NCBI GenBank assembly: GCA_018702715.1
Contig: JABIYQ010000477.1
Coordinates: forward strand, 1-17,234
From: Desulfobacula sp.
Lineage (GTDB): Bacteria; Desulfobacterota; Desulfobacteria; Desulfobacterales; Desulfobacteraceae
Reading direction: 5' to 3'
Length of the DNA: 17,234 bases
Positions within the stretch are counted from its first letter, which is position 1. Each line of letters begins with the position of its first letter. Made by a program: the position numbers and the translations under genes. Below the pieces are notes generated by a model that searched no databases, was not told the origin of the DNA, and saw nothing but the letters and a program-made list of their open reading frames with translations. Below, piece after piece: positions 1 through 7,775 of this stretch.

Positions 1-1340
1 AACTCTTTTAACTGTCGGCTGTGCATTCCGGCATTATTGAATATATCTTTTTCCTTGAGCCTTTTTTCCTGAATCTTTCTCGCCTTTTTTACTCTTTTTC
101 TTATTTGCAAAGAAACCTCACCTCTTTTTTTAAGTGCGAGGTCTTTATATTCAACCCTGGGGACTTCGATCTGAATATCAATTCTGTCCAAAAGCGGCCC
201 TGAAATCTTTGATCTGTATTTTTGAATCTGGTTGTGAGTGCAACTGCACTTTCCCATGGGATCAGACAAATATCCGCAGGAGCACGGGTTCATGGCCGCC
301 ACCAGCATAAATTGTGCCGGAAAAACGGTTTTCATGCTGGCCCTTGCAATATAAATTTTCCCATCTTCAAGGGGTTGCCTTAATACCTCCAATACATTTT
401 TTTTAAATTCCGGTAACTCATCCAGAAAAAGAACTCCATTGTGGGCCAAACTGATTTCTCCGGGAGCAGGTTTTGATCCACCCCCCACAAGACCTGCCGC
501 TGAAATAGTATGATGGGGAGATCGGAATGGTCTTATTGAACTATTTACCATTTTATCTTCAGTTAATCCCAGAACTGAATAAATCCTCATGACTTCAATA
601 GTTTCTTCAAAGGTCAGCTCCGGCAGGATGGTTGGAAGCCGTTTTGCCAGCATGCTTTTCCCAGATCCCGGCGGGCCTGTCATTAGAACGCTGTGAAACC
701 CTGCCGCAGATATTTCCAGAGCTCTTTTAGCATGGTGCTGGCCACCCACCTCGGAAAAATCCATTTCATATATTTTATCCTTAAACCGTGTTCGAGATTT
801 TTGATCCTTCTGAACCTTTTTAATTTCAACAAAACCTGAAAAAAAATCTACAATTTGTGAAAGACTTTTTACAGGCAAGACATCAATTCCCTCAACCATT
901 GCTGCTTCATCTGCATTTTCAAAAGGGAGGATAATTCCTTTGTATCCCTTTTCTTTTGCAGCTAAAGCATAGGGAAGGGCTGCTCTAACAGGCTTTATCT
1001 TTCCATCAAGGGAAAGCTCCCCAAAAATAAGATAGGTATTTATCTTATCGGTGGGAATGACTCCAGATGCGGCTAAAATACCTATGGCAACAGGCAAATC
1101 AAAACCTGTCCCTTCCTTTTTAACATCGGCAGGAGCAAGATTGACCACAATTCTTTCCATGGGGAAGGTATACCCGGAATTTTTTATGGCAATTTTAACC
1201 CGGTCTTTGCTTTCTTTTACGGAGACTTCGGGCAACCCTACAATGTTAAAAACAGGTAATCCATAGGAAATATCAACCTCAACATCAATAATAAATCCAT
1301 CAATTCCTACCACTGAACAAGAGTTTACTTTTGCAAGCAA
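1..1340 (-). CDS. comM: ComM/YifB family Mg-chelatase-like AAA+ ATPase (3' end cut by window edge)
   Basis: ATP-dependent AAA+ protein of the YifB/ComM family; in naturally competent Gram-negatives ComM is a helicase that drives branch migration during recombination of incoming DNA. I read the minus frame by hand: it is open without a stop from 1340 to the window edge, about 446 codons, so roughly the last 60 residues of a ~510-residue family member are missing. The start is TTG at 1338-1340, giving MLAKVN, the usual family beginning, with AAGGAG five bases upstream. Visible parts: N-terminal Lon/S16-like ChlI domain (residues ~1-190), Walker A GPPGSGKS at ~222-229, Walker B LFLDELPEF near residue 300, then NPCSCGY and a second CSC cluster around 345-365. 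It is transcribed away from lpxC. Nothing suggests a pseudogene. Recognition is firm; the role in DNA uptake here is inferred from the family. Confidence 0.93.
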   Translation of the reverse strand, partial: MLAKVNSCSVVGIDGFIIDVEVDISYGLPVFNIVGLPEVSVKESKDRVKIAIKNSGYTFPMERIVVNLAPADVKKEGTGFDLPVAIGILAASGVIPTDKINTYLIFGELSLDGKIKPVRAALPYALAAKEKGYKGIILPFENADEAAMVEGIDVLPVKSLSQIVDFFSGFVEIKKVQKDQKSRTRFKDKIYEMDFSEVGGQHHAKRALEISAAGFHSVLMTGPPGSGKSMLAKRLPTILPELTFEETIEVMRIYSVLGLTEDKMVNSSIRPFRSPHHTISAAGLVGGGSKPAPGEISLAHNGVLFLDELPEFKKNVLEVLRQPLEDGKIYIARASMKTVFPAQFMLVAAMNPCSCGYLSDPMGKCSCTHNQIQKYRSKISGPLLDRIDIQIEVPRVEYKDLALKKRGEVSLQIRKRVKKARKIQEKRLKEKDIFNNAGMHSRQLKE

Positions 1341-1344
1341 GTCA

Positions 1345-1350
1345 GCTCCT
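1345..1350 (-). promoter_or_regulatory. Ribosome binding site that fixes the TTG start of comM
   Basis: On the minus strand AAGGAG lies 5 bases before the TTG at 1340. No ATG or GTG in frame nearby gives the conserved MLAKV beginning, so this strong site decides the start. Confidence 0.6.
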
Positions 1351-1373
1351 TTTTAAATTGTTTAATTCTGATG

Positions 1374-1385
1374 GTATTATAATAC
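1374..1385. repeat. 12-base perfect palindrome in the comM-lpxC intergenic region
   Basis: GTATTATAATAC reads the same on both strands and contains TATAAT on each. It sits in the 189-base gap between divergent comM and lpxC. I could not find a matching -35 element at 16-18 bases on either strand, so it may be an operator or chance in AT-rich DNA. Confidence 0.35.
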
Positions 1386-1451
1386 TTTACACTATTTTAT
1401 TTTATTTTTCTCTATCAAAACAATCAGACCCAAAGAAATTTTTCATTTGCT

Positions 1452-1480
1452 TTGCTTTGTCTTTTAAAATCAGATATATA
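1452..1480 (+). promoter_or_regulatory. Possible sigma-70 promoter for lpxC operon
   Basis: TTGCTT (1452-1457), a 17-base spacer and TATATA (1475-1480) would give a leader of about 40 bases before the lpxC ATG. Two further TATAAT hexamers (1503-1508, 1513-1518) lie closer to the ATG but lack recognisable -35 boxes. The region is so AT-rich that this is a weak call. Confidence 0.3.
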
Positions 1481-1529
1481 TAGCAAACTAAATTAATAAG
1501 CATATAATGAATTATAATATATAAAGTTT

Positions 1530-2402
1530 ATGACCAAATATTTTTTACAAAGAACACTCTCACAAACCGTTTCTGTTTCAGGGACCGGGGTTCATTCCGG
1601 TAAAGAGACGCATTTGACAATAAAACCTGCTCCGGAAAATCATGGTATAAAATTTCGACGGGTTGATCTGCCCGGCACACAGGATATCCAAGCACTTTTC
1701 AAGCTGGTTGTAGACACTAGCCTTGCAACGGTTCTGGGGAACAATGGAGCCATTGTTTCAACTATTGAACATCTAATGGCAAGTTTTGCCGGCCTTGGAA
1801 TTGATAATGCCTTAGTGGAGGTTGATGATCATGAAATCCCCATTATGGATGGCAGTGCCAAAGTTTTCACACAACTTTTTGAGAATATCGGTATTGTCAA
1901 ACAAGCTGCTCCAAAACATTTTTTGATTATTAAAAAACCGATTAAAGTTATAGATAATGACAAATCGGTTATTGCCTATCCAGAACCAAGTTTCAAAATA
2001 ACCTGCCAAATTGATTTTCAACATCCTTTAATAGGAAAGCAGGAAATCTCCTTTGACAGGGCAAAAAACAATTTTGAAAAAGAAATCAGTCGTGCCAGGA
2101 CATTCGGATTTATCAAGGATCTGGAACTTTTAAAAAAATTCAGCCTTGGTAAGGGTGGAAGCCTTGACAATGCCATCATTATTGATAAAGATAAGATTTT
2201 AAATGAGGAAGGGTTAAGATATCCTGATGAATTTGTACGGCATAAACTGTTAGACAGTCTTGGAGATTTTTCCCTCCTTGGCATGCCGATTCAGGGACAT
2301 ATCATTACCCACAAATCAGGACACACCCTGAATCATTTATTCATTGAAACTTTTTTAAATAACAAAGATGCCTGGGAAACCGGGCCGGCAAAAATGGAAT
2401 AA
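1530..2402 (+). CDS. lpxC: UDP-3-O-acyl-N-acetylglucosamine deacetylase LpxC
   Basis: Zinc amidase that removes the acetyl group from UDP-3-O-acyl-GlcNAc in the cytosol, the committed step of lipid A synthesis. The 290-residue protein keeps the family landmarks at nearly the E. coli numbering: HSGK near 22-25, the E80-H81 pair (general base and zinc ligand region), ARTFGF around 189-194, H238/D242 zinc ligands in RHKLLDSLGD, and H265 in SGHTLNH. The C-terminus is short, without the long tail seen in enterobacteria, where that tail is used for FtsH degradation. The ATG at 1530 is the only sensible start, but no Shine-Dalgarno sequence precedes it. The DUF4390 gene follows after 12 bases. Presence of this gene indicates an LPS-bearing outer membrane. 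Identification is very secure. Confidence 0.97.
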   Translation: MTKYFLQRTLSQTVSVSGTGVHSGKETHLTIKPAPENHGIKFRRVDLPGTQDIQALFKLVVDTSLATVLGNNGAIVSTIEHLMASFAGLGIDNALVEVDDHEIPIMDGSAKVFTQLFENIGIVKQAAPKHFLIIKKPIKVIDNDKSVIAYPEPSFKITCQIDFQHPLIGKQEISFDRAKNNFEKEISRARTFGFIKDLELLKKFSLGKGGSLDNAIIIDKDKILNEEGLRYPDEFVRHKLLDSLGDFSLLGMPIQGHIITHKSGHTLNHLFIETFLNNKDAWETGPAKME

Positions 2403-2414
2403 TATTTTTATATA

Positions 2415-3002
2415 ATGATACCTTCTTTTTTACATAAAAAGATGATTACACTTGTTTTGGCAGCTATTTTACTTTTCTGCTTTTTTTATCCTTTAATGGC
2501 CTTTGCTGAAGAAACTGCTTCAATAGAAAATATCAAACTTGCGAACACACGAGATGATCTTTTAACATATTTTGATATAAAGCAGGCATTTACTGAAAAA
2601 ATAAACCAGGCTGTACTTAATGGTGTTTCAACTACTTTTTCATTTTACATTACTTTATATAAAACCGATGGTTCCTGGTTTGACAAAAAAATATCTGATA
2701 TTCAAATTAAATCCACTTTAAAGTATAACTCATTAAAAAAAGAATTCTCTGTTTTAAAAACATGGAAGGATGAAAAAGCAATTGTCACACAGTCCTTTGA
2801 GGAAGCAAAGTCTTTGATGACTGAAATTGACAATTTAAAAATTATACCTTTGAACCAACTTGTAAAAGGGGACAAATACCAGCTTAGGATCAAGGCTAAG
2901 CTTGATAAAGTCACATTACCCTTATCACTCCACACTGTTTTCTTTTTTGTCTCTTTTTGGGATTTTGAAACAAATTGGTATTTAATCAACTTTACCTATT
3001 AG
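2415..3002 (+). CDS. DUF4390 family periplasmic protein
   Basis: A 195-residue protein of unknown function. Residues 1-31 form a Sec signal peptide: lysines at 8-9, a hydrophobic stretch at about 11-29, and a likely signal peptidase I site after AFA31. The rest is a soluble domain rich in beta-type alternation, with no cysteine and no catalytic-looking motif. I recognise the overall pattern, and especially its position just before ntrY, as DUF4390; in beta- and other proteobacteria a protein of this family often sits beside ntrYX. An inference from context is that it works with the periplasmic sensing part of NtrY. No Shine-Dalgarno site is seen before the ATG at 2415; an internal ATG at 2442 would still leave a signal peptide. 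Confidence 0.8.
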   Translation: MIPSFLHKKMITLVLAAILLFCFFYPLMAFAEETASIENIKLANTRDDLLTYFDIKQAFTEKINQAVLNGVSTTFSFYITLYKTDGSWFDKKISDIQIKSTLKYNSLKKEFSVLKTWKDEKAIVTQSFEEAKSLMTEIDNLKIIPLNQLVKGDKYQLRIKAKLDKVTLPLSLHTVFFFVSFWDFETNWYLINFTY

Positions 3003-3040
3003 TACTCAAAATGTCTTAATCTTGCCTTAAATTAAAAAAT

Positions 3041-5251
3041 ATGGCTGAATCAAAACAAATAATAGACGAACAGGCCAGAAAAAAAAAAGAAGGCATTTTA
3101 ATCCTCCTTATCCTGATCGCGGTGGGTGCCCTGACATTTATTGAAACCCGCATCACCAATTTTGGCAGTGATTTCCCCTTATCCAGCACGGTTGTAATGT
3201 TTATCCTGATAAACACGAATTTATTGCTGCTGCTGGCTTTGCTTTTATTAGTATTTAGAAATCTTGCAAAACTCTACTATGAAAAAAAGAATAATATTTT
3301 AGGATCTAAACTCAAAACCAGATTGGTTGCGGCCTTTATTGTACTTGCTCTTTTGCCGACAACTGTTCTCTTCTTTTTTTCCATTCAGTTTATTTCAACC
3401 AGTGTTGCCTTTTGGTTTAATGCACCGGTTGAGCAAACCCTGGACAGCTCATTGGCTGTTGGCCAAAAACTTTATGAATATATTGAAGAAACAAATGAAT
3501 TCTATGCCAAAAGAGCCACATTTCAAATAGACTCCAGAAAACTTTTAGACAAAAACAATGAAAAAAAACTGACCCGTCATTCCCAGGTCATTCAACGCGC
3601 ATTTAACCGGCATGCTGTTGAAATTTACACTTCTGATGGCAAACGTGTCAGCCTGTCTCTGGCAAATGAACTGGGAAACCTTCATTTCGGTCTTTTAACC
3701 AGTAATGAGTTGACCGGTATCCCTGAAGGCCGGTACACCCACACTATCTCCCAGAATATCAAAGAAGGAGAATTTATAAGAACCATTGCTGCCATACCTT
3801 TTGGTACTGATCCGAAAAAAGCGAAGGCATTCATTGTTATCACCACTTTGATATCACCGGAACTGTCTCAAAACCTGCAAGCTATTTTAAAAGGTATTGA
3901 AGAATATCACCAACTCAAGCTGGCTAAAAAACCAGCTCAGATATCCTATTATATTGCTCTTTCAATTGTTGCACTTCTGGTTGTTTTCTGTGCTATCTGG
4001 TTCGGGTTTCAGCTTGCAAAATCAATCACCATCCCCATAATGAAATTTGCTGAGGGAACACAAAGGGTTACTGATGGAGATTTAAATTATCAGATCGATT
4101 TTGAGACGGATGATGAAATCGGGACCCTTATTAAATCCTTTAATTTAATGACCAGAGAACTTGCCACAGGAAGGGAACAGATTGCTCTTTCCGGTAATAT
4201 GCTAAAAAACCAGAATGCCGAACTTAGAAAAAGCCGTCAATACATTGAAATTGTTTTAAAAAATATTTCTGCCGGGGTGATTTCCATTGATAATAATGGA
4301 ACCATTACAACCATTAATAAAGCCGTTGAATCCATGCTGGGTATTGACGGCCGTGATATTTTAAACCAAAATTTCAAAACTGTTTTGAAAAATGATTATT
4401 TACAGATTGCCAATAAAATTTATGACCAGGTGATCCAGGGACAGGGGACGATTGAGATACCTCTTGCCGCAACTATTTCAGGAGTACCCAAGCACTTTTC
4501 TTTAAACCTTAACACATTAAAAGATGACAAGGATCAAGATGTAGGTGCTGTGCTTGTTTTTGATGATGTTACCGAACTTGAAAAGGCCCAGCGAGTGGCT
4601 GCATGGAGAGAAGTTGCCAGGAGAATTGCCCATGAGGTGAAAAATCCCTTAACACCGATAAAATTGTCGGCTCAACGGTTAAAGCGCAAATATGGTAAAC
4701 AAATAAACGATGAAATTTTCACAAATTGTGCCGACACCATAGTGGAACATGTGGACTTGATCAGAAATCTTGTTAACCAGTTTGCCGCTTTTGCAAAATT
4801 CCCGGATGCAAACGTTGCCAAATGCAGGATTGAAAATGTGGTTCTTGAAACAATTGCACTTTATAGGGAAGGTCTTGAAAAAGTGGATATCAGATCCCAG
4901 TTTGCCCAAAATATTCCTGTACTTAAACTTGATCATCAGCATATGAAACAGGCATTTATCAACCTGGTGGACAATGCTGTCTATGCGGTAAATAAAGAGG
5001 GGATAATTCTGATTGATGTTTCTTTTGATGAAATTTTAAAAATTGTAAGGATCGAAATTGCTGATAATGGTAAAGGAATCTCAGATAAGGAAAAAACCAG
5101 GTTGTTTGAACCTTATTTCTCTACAAAAAAATCAGGTATGGGACTGGGGCTTGCTATTGTCAACTCTATTATTTCTGATCATAATGGTGTAATAAGGGTT
5201 CAGGATAATAAGCCCAAAGGCGCAAAATTTATTATTGAACTTCCGGCTTGA
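3041..5251 (+). CDS. ntrY: NtrY-type membrane sensor histidine kinase
   Basis: Sensor kinase that autophosphorylates and passes phosphate to NtrX; in proteobacteria the pair is linked to nitrogen, redox or envelope control. The 736-residue protein has membrane helices at about 18-35, 50-73, 94-118 and 302-326, leaving a ~180-residue extracytoplasmic sensor between helices 3 and 4. A HAMP linker (~327-380) and a PAS domain (~396-515) follow. The kinase core has the phospho-accepting histidine H531 in HEVKNPLTPIKLS, the N box N641 in NLVDNAVYA, the G1 box DNGKGIS from D675 and the G2 box GMGLGLAI from G699. ntrX follows 27 bases on. The start ATG at 3041 has no Shine-Dalgarno sequence. A run of ten adenines at 3079-3088 encodes part of the basic patch before helix 1. 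Family assignment is firm; the signal sensed is unknown. Confidence 0.93.
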   Translation: MAESKQIIDEQARKKKEGILILLILIAVGALTFIETRITNFGSDFPLSSTVVMFILINTNLLLLLALLLLVFRNLAKLYYEKKNNILGSKLKTRLVAAFIVLALLPTTVLFFFSIQFISTSVAFWFNAPVEQTLDSSLAVGQKLYEYIEETNEFYAKRATFQIDSRKLLDKNNEKKLTRHSQVIQRAFNRHAVEIYTSDGKRVSLSLANELGNLHFGLLTSNELTGIPEGRYTHTISQNIKEGEFIRTIAAIPFGTDPKKAKAFIVITTLISPELSQNLQAILKGIEEYHQLKLAKKPAQISYYIALSIVALLVVFCAIWFGFQLAKSITIPIMKFAEGTQRVTDGDLNYQIDFETDDEIGTLIKSFNLMTRELATGREQIALSGNMLKNQNAELRKSRQYIEIVLKNISAGVISIDNNGTITTINKAVESMLGIDGRDILNQNFKTVLKNDYLQIANKIYDQVIQGQGTIEIPLAATISGVPKHFSLNLNTLKDDKDQDVGAVLVFDDVTELEKAQRVAAWREVARRIAHEVKNPLTPIKLSAQRLKRKYGKQINDEIFTNCADTIVEHVDLIRNLVNQFAAFAKFPDANVAKCRIENVVLETIALYREGLEKVDIRSQFAQNIPVLKLDHQHMKQAFINLVDNAVYAVNKEGIILIDVSFDEILKIVRIEIADNGKGISDKEKTRLFEPYFSTKKSGMGLGLAIVNSIISDHNGVIRVQDNKPKGAKFIIELPA
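3079..3088 (+). repeat. A10 homopolymer inside ntrY
   Basis: Ten consecutive adenines, codons about 13-16 of ntrY (the RKKK patch). A one-base slip would frameshift the kinase almost at its start. It is simply what AAA/AAG-rich codon choice gives here, but it is a slippage-prone site. Confidence 0.6.
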
Positions 5252-5267
5252 TAATTAACATATTACA

Positions 5268-5273
5268 GGAGAA
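5268..5273 (+). promoter_or_regulatory. Ribosome binding site of ntrX
   Basis: AGGAGA lies a few bases before the ATG at 5279. It contrasts with lpxC, the DUF4390 gene and ntrY, which have no such site, and suggests ntrX is translated more efficiently than its upstream neighbours. Confidence 0.55.
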
Positions 5274-5278
5274 AAAGG

Positions 5279-6643
5279 ATGTATCCTGCTGTTTTGATTG
5301 TTGATGATGAGACAACTATAATAGAGTCCCTTGAAGGAATTCTTTCCGACGATGGATTTGAAGTAATCCATGCCTTTAATGGGTATGAGGCATTAAAAAA
5401 AATTGAAACCCAATCCCCGGATATTGTATTGCTTGATATATGGATGCCGGGAATGGACGGTATTGAAACCTTAAAAGAAATTAAAAAAATAGCCCCAAGT
5501 CTTCCTGTTGTTATGATTACAGGCCACGGGACCATCGAATCTGCGGTAGATGCCACAAAATCAGGTGCTTATGATTTCCTTGAGAAGCCATTGTCCATTG
5601 ATAAGGTCATGGTCACGATCAATAATGCTCTGAACTTTAGAAAAATTGAAGAAGAAAATATTTATCTACGGAAAAAAAGTATCGAAAAAAACTCTATTAC
5701 GGGAAACAGTCCTGCCGTCCGGAAGCTGTATGGAGAAATAATGAGCGCTGCACCCTCTATTGCTTCTATACTGATTACCGGAGAAAATGGTACTGGAAAA
5801 GAAATGGTTGCAAGGACCCTTCATCAATTGAGCTCAAGGCCTGAACAGCCCTTTATCATTATCAATTGTGCAGCCATTCCGGATGAAAATCTCGACAGTG
5901 AACTCTTTGGCCATGAAAAGGGGGCCTTTGAAGAGGCGACATCCAAAAACAAAGGTAAATTTGAACTTGCCGCGGGGGGAACACTTTTCCTTGATGAAAT
6001 CGGGGATATGAATATAAATACCCAGGCAAAAATCTTAAGAGCTCTCGAATCAAAGACATTTCAGAGAATCGGTGGGGGAAGAACCCTTCACATGGATTTC
6101 CGCCTTATCTCTTCATCAAATAAAAATCTTGAAAAAGAAATCGAAGCCGGTAATTTTCGGAAAGACCTTTATTTCAGGCTTAATGTGATACCTATTCTGG
6201 TTCCTCCTTTAAGGGATAGAAAAGAAGACATCCCTTTGCTCGTTGATACATTTCTCGAAAAATTATCCAAACAGTCTTCAGAAAAGAAAAAATCCATATC
6301 TGAAAACGCCTTAAACCTTCTTGTTGATTACGAATGGCAGGGTAATGTCAGAGAATTGAGAAACCTTTTGGAACGGCTTTCAATAATGGTTGAAAAGGAT
6401 CATATTGATATGGGGGATATTCCTTTACCCTATAACCCGGTATGCACACCCGTTGAATTGATTGAAAAAGAACTCTTTCTTTGTGAAGAGGATCTCAATC
6501 AGGCAAAAAAAAGGTTTGAAAAAGAATTTATAAAGAATAAACTAAATCTTGAAGGCGGCGATTTGGTATCTGCGGCTAAAAAACTTGGGACATCTGTAAA
6601 ATATATAAAAAAAATAATTCGTAATTTTCATGAGAGTAATTAG
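5279..6643 (+). CDS. ntrX: NtrX response regulator with degenerate sigma-54 contact motif
   Basis: Response regulator partner of NtrY. Residues 1-120 are a receiver domain with acidic pocket D9-D10, phospho-acceptor D53, T81 and K103. Residues ~140-370 are a NtrC-type AAA+ domain: Walker A GENGTGKE (168-175), Walker B GGTLFLDEIGDM (233-244), FRKDLYFRLN (293-302) and GNVRELRN (355-362). The loop that touches sigma-54, normally GAFTGA, is GAFEEA at 215-220. The C-terminus (~410-450) is a short Fis-type helix-turn-helix, AAKKLGTSVKYIKK. The domain order and length (454) fit NtrX. ATP binding appears intact, but the altered loop predicts that this protein does not activate sigma-54 RNA polymerase in the usual way and may act as a repressor or sigma-70 regulator. 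The gene overlaps rsmD by 14 bases. Confidence 0.93.
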   Translation: MYPAVLIVDDETTIIESLEGILSDDGFEVIHAFNGYEALKKIETQSPDIVLLDIWMPGMDGIETLKEIKKIAPSLPVVMITGHGTIESAVDATKSGAYDFLEKPLSIDKVMVTINNALNFRKIEEENIYLRKKSIEKNSITGNSPAVRKLYGEIMSAAPSIASILITGENGTGKEMVARTLHQLSSRPEQPFIIINCAAIPDENLDSELFGHEKGAFEEATSKNKGKFELAAGGTLFLDEIGDMNINTQAKILRALESKTFQRIGGGRTLHMDFRLISSSNKNLEKEIEAGNFRKDLYFRLNVIPILVPPLRDRKEDIPLLVDTFLEKLSKQSSEKKKSISENALNLLVDYEWQGNVRELRNLLERLSIMVEKDHIDMGDIPLPYNPVCTPVELIEKELFLCEEDLNQAKKRFEKEFIKNKLNLEGGDLVSAAKKLGTSVKYIKKIIRNFHESN

Positions 6644-7172
6644 CGGCCTTTGCAAAGGCAGAAAACTCGTCAAACTCCAGGGTCGACAAATCCGCCCCAC
6701 ATCTGATCGAACCCGGGAGGCTATTTTTAACATACTGGGCCAAAAGGTAAAAAAGGCAAAAGTGCTTGACCTTTTTGCCGGGACCGGTGCCTTGGGCATA
6801 GAAGCATTAAGCCGGGGAGCATGCCATGCAACCTTTATCGATCTATCCTGTGATATAATTCATCAGAATATAGAACTTTGCCATTTTGAAAAAAAGGCTA
6901 GGGTTATTAATTATGATATTGTTAAAAAATGCCTTTCTGAAATCCTCAATGAACATCGGTTTGACCTTGTGTTCATTGATCCTCCATATGGTAGGGGATA
7001 TATTGAAGTTGCCCTTCAAAAAAAATCATTTACTGATCTTTTGAATAAAGATTGTATCATTATTGCCGAACAATCCTGTAAAGAAAATCTTCAAATCAAA
7101 ATTTCCGCCCTTGACATTTACAGACAAAAAAAATACTCAAAAACAAATGTTAACTTTATAAAAAAAAATTAA
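6630..7172 (+). CDS. rsmD: 16S rRNA (guanine966-N2)-methyltransferase RsmD
   Basis: SAM-dependent methylation of G966 in 16S rRNA, during small-subunit assembly. The 180-residue protein begins MRVISGLCKGRKL, typical for RsmD, followed by RPTSDRTREAIFN (22-34), the SAM-binding motif I DLFAGTGALG (47-56) and the catalytic motif IV DPPY (117-120). Length equals the family norm. The ATG lies inside the last codons of ntrX (14-base overlap), so translation is probably coupled. RsmD directly followed by coaD, as here, is a widespread bacterial gene pair. Confidence 0.94.
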   Translation: MRVISGLCKGRKLVKLQGRQIRPTSDRTREAIFNILGQKVKKAKVLDLFAGTGALGIEALSRGACHATFIDLSCDIIHQNIELCHFEKKARVINYDIVKKCLSEILNEHRFDLVFIDPPYGRGYIEVALQKKSFTDLLNKDCIIIAEQSCKENLQIKISALDIYRQKKYSKTNVNFIKKN

Positions 7173-7188
7173 AAAGGATGGATCAGCA

Positions 7189-7683
7189 ATGTCGCAGAAA
7201 AACAGAATAGCAATTTACCCTGGTTCTTTTGATCCCTTAACAAACGGCCATATTGACATTATTGAAAGAGCTTTGGAAATTTTTGACAAAGTTATTGTTG
7301 CAGTGTTGAATAATCCTTCCAAAAACGCATTATTTACCATGGAAGAAAGAGTACAAATGATCAAACAGAGCTTTAACGGTAAGAACAGCATTCTGGTAGA
7401 TTCATTTGGCGGACTTCTTGTGGATTATGCAAAAATGAAAGATGCAGTAGCCATTATCAGAGGAATGAGAGCCCTTTCAGATTTTGAAAGTGAATTCCAG
7501 ATGGCATTGATGAACAGAAAACTAAATAAAGATGTGCAGTCTGTTTTTTTGATGACCGGATTTAGATGGATATTTACCAGTTCATCCATTATCAAGGAAG
7601 CAGCACAGTTTGGCGGAGATATCAGTGATATGGTTCCAAAACCCGTCTTGGTAAAAATGCTGGAAAAATTTCCTAAACAATAA
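7189..7683 (+). CDS. coaD: Phosphopantetheine adenylyltransferase CoaD
   Basis: Transfers AMP from ATP to 4'-phosphopantetheine, the next-to-last step of CoA synthesis. The 164-residue protein shows the nucleotidyltransferase signature TNGH (18-21, catalytic H21) in YPGSFDPLTNGH, then R91 in IIRGMRA and the SSSIIKE loop (131-137) corresponding to the family ISSS.VKE motif. Length is standard. An AAGGA site at about 7174-7178 precedes the ATG by roughly ten bases. It ends the tight plus-strand run that began with lpxC; an 88-base gap follows before the MFS gene. The stretch GFRWIFTSSS differs slightly from the usual EYSFISSS, but no key residue is missing. Confidence 0.96.
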   Translation: MSQKNRIAIYPGSFDPLTNGHIDIIERALEIFDKVIVAVLNNPSKNALFTMEERVQMIKQSFNGKNSILVDSFGGLLVDYAKMKDAVAIIRGMRALSDFESEFQMALMNRKLNKDVQSVFLMTGFRWIFTSSSIIKEAAQFGGDISDMVPKPVLVKMLEKFPKQ

Positions 7684-7760
7684 GGAATACGAATACTTCT
7701 ATTCACTGGAAATGCCGACAAGATCCATCAACCGTATTTAAAAAGGTTTGAGTTAAAAGC

Positions 7761-7775
7761 ATGGAAAAATTTTGA
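7761..7775 (+). CDS. Four-codon mini-ORF overlapping the MFS start
   Basis: ATG GAA AAA TTT TGA encodes MEKF and ends at 7775, so its stop overlaps the TTG start of the MFS gene (7772-7774) in another frame. A ribosome finishing here could restart at the TTG. Whether it is translated is unknown; it may be chance. Confidence 0.25.
   Translation: MEKF

Noticed and set aside
7691..7704. GAATA-CTTC-TATTC hairpin after coaD as a terminator
   Set aside because: Only a 5-base AT-rich stem and no following T run; too weak for an intrinsic terminator.
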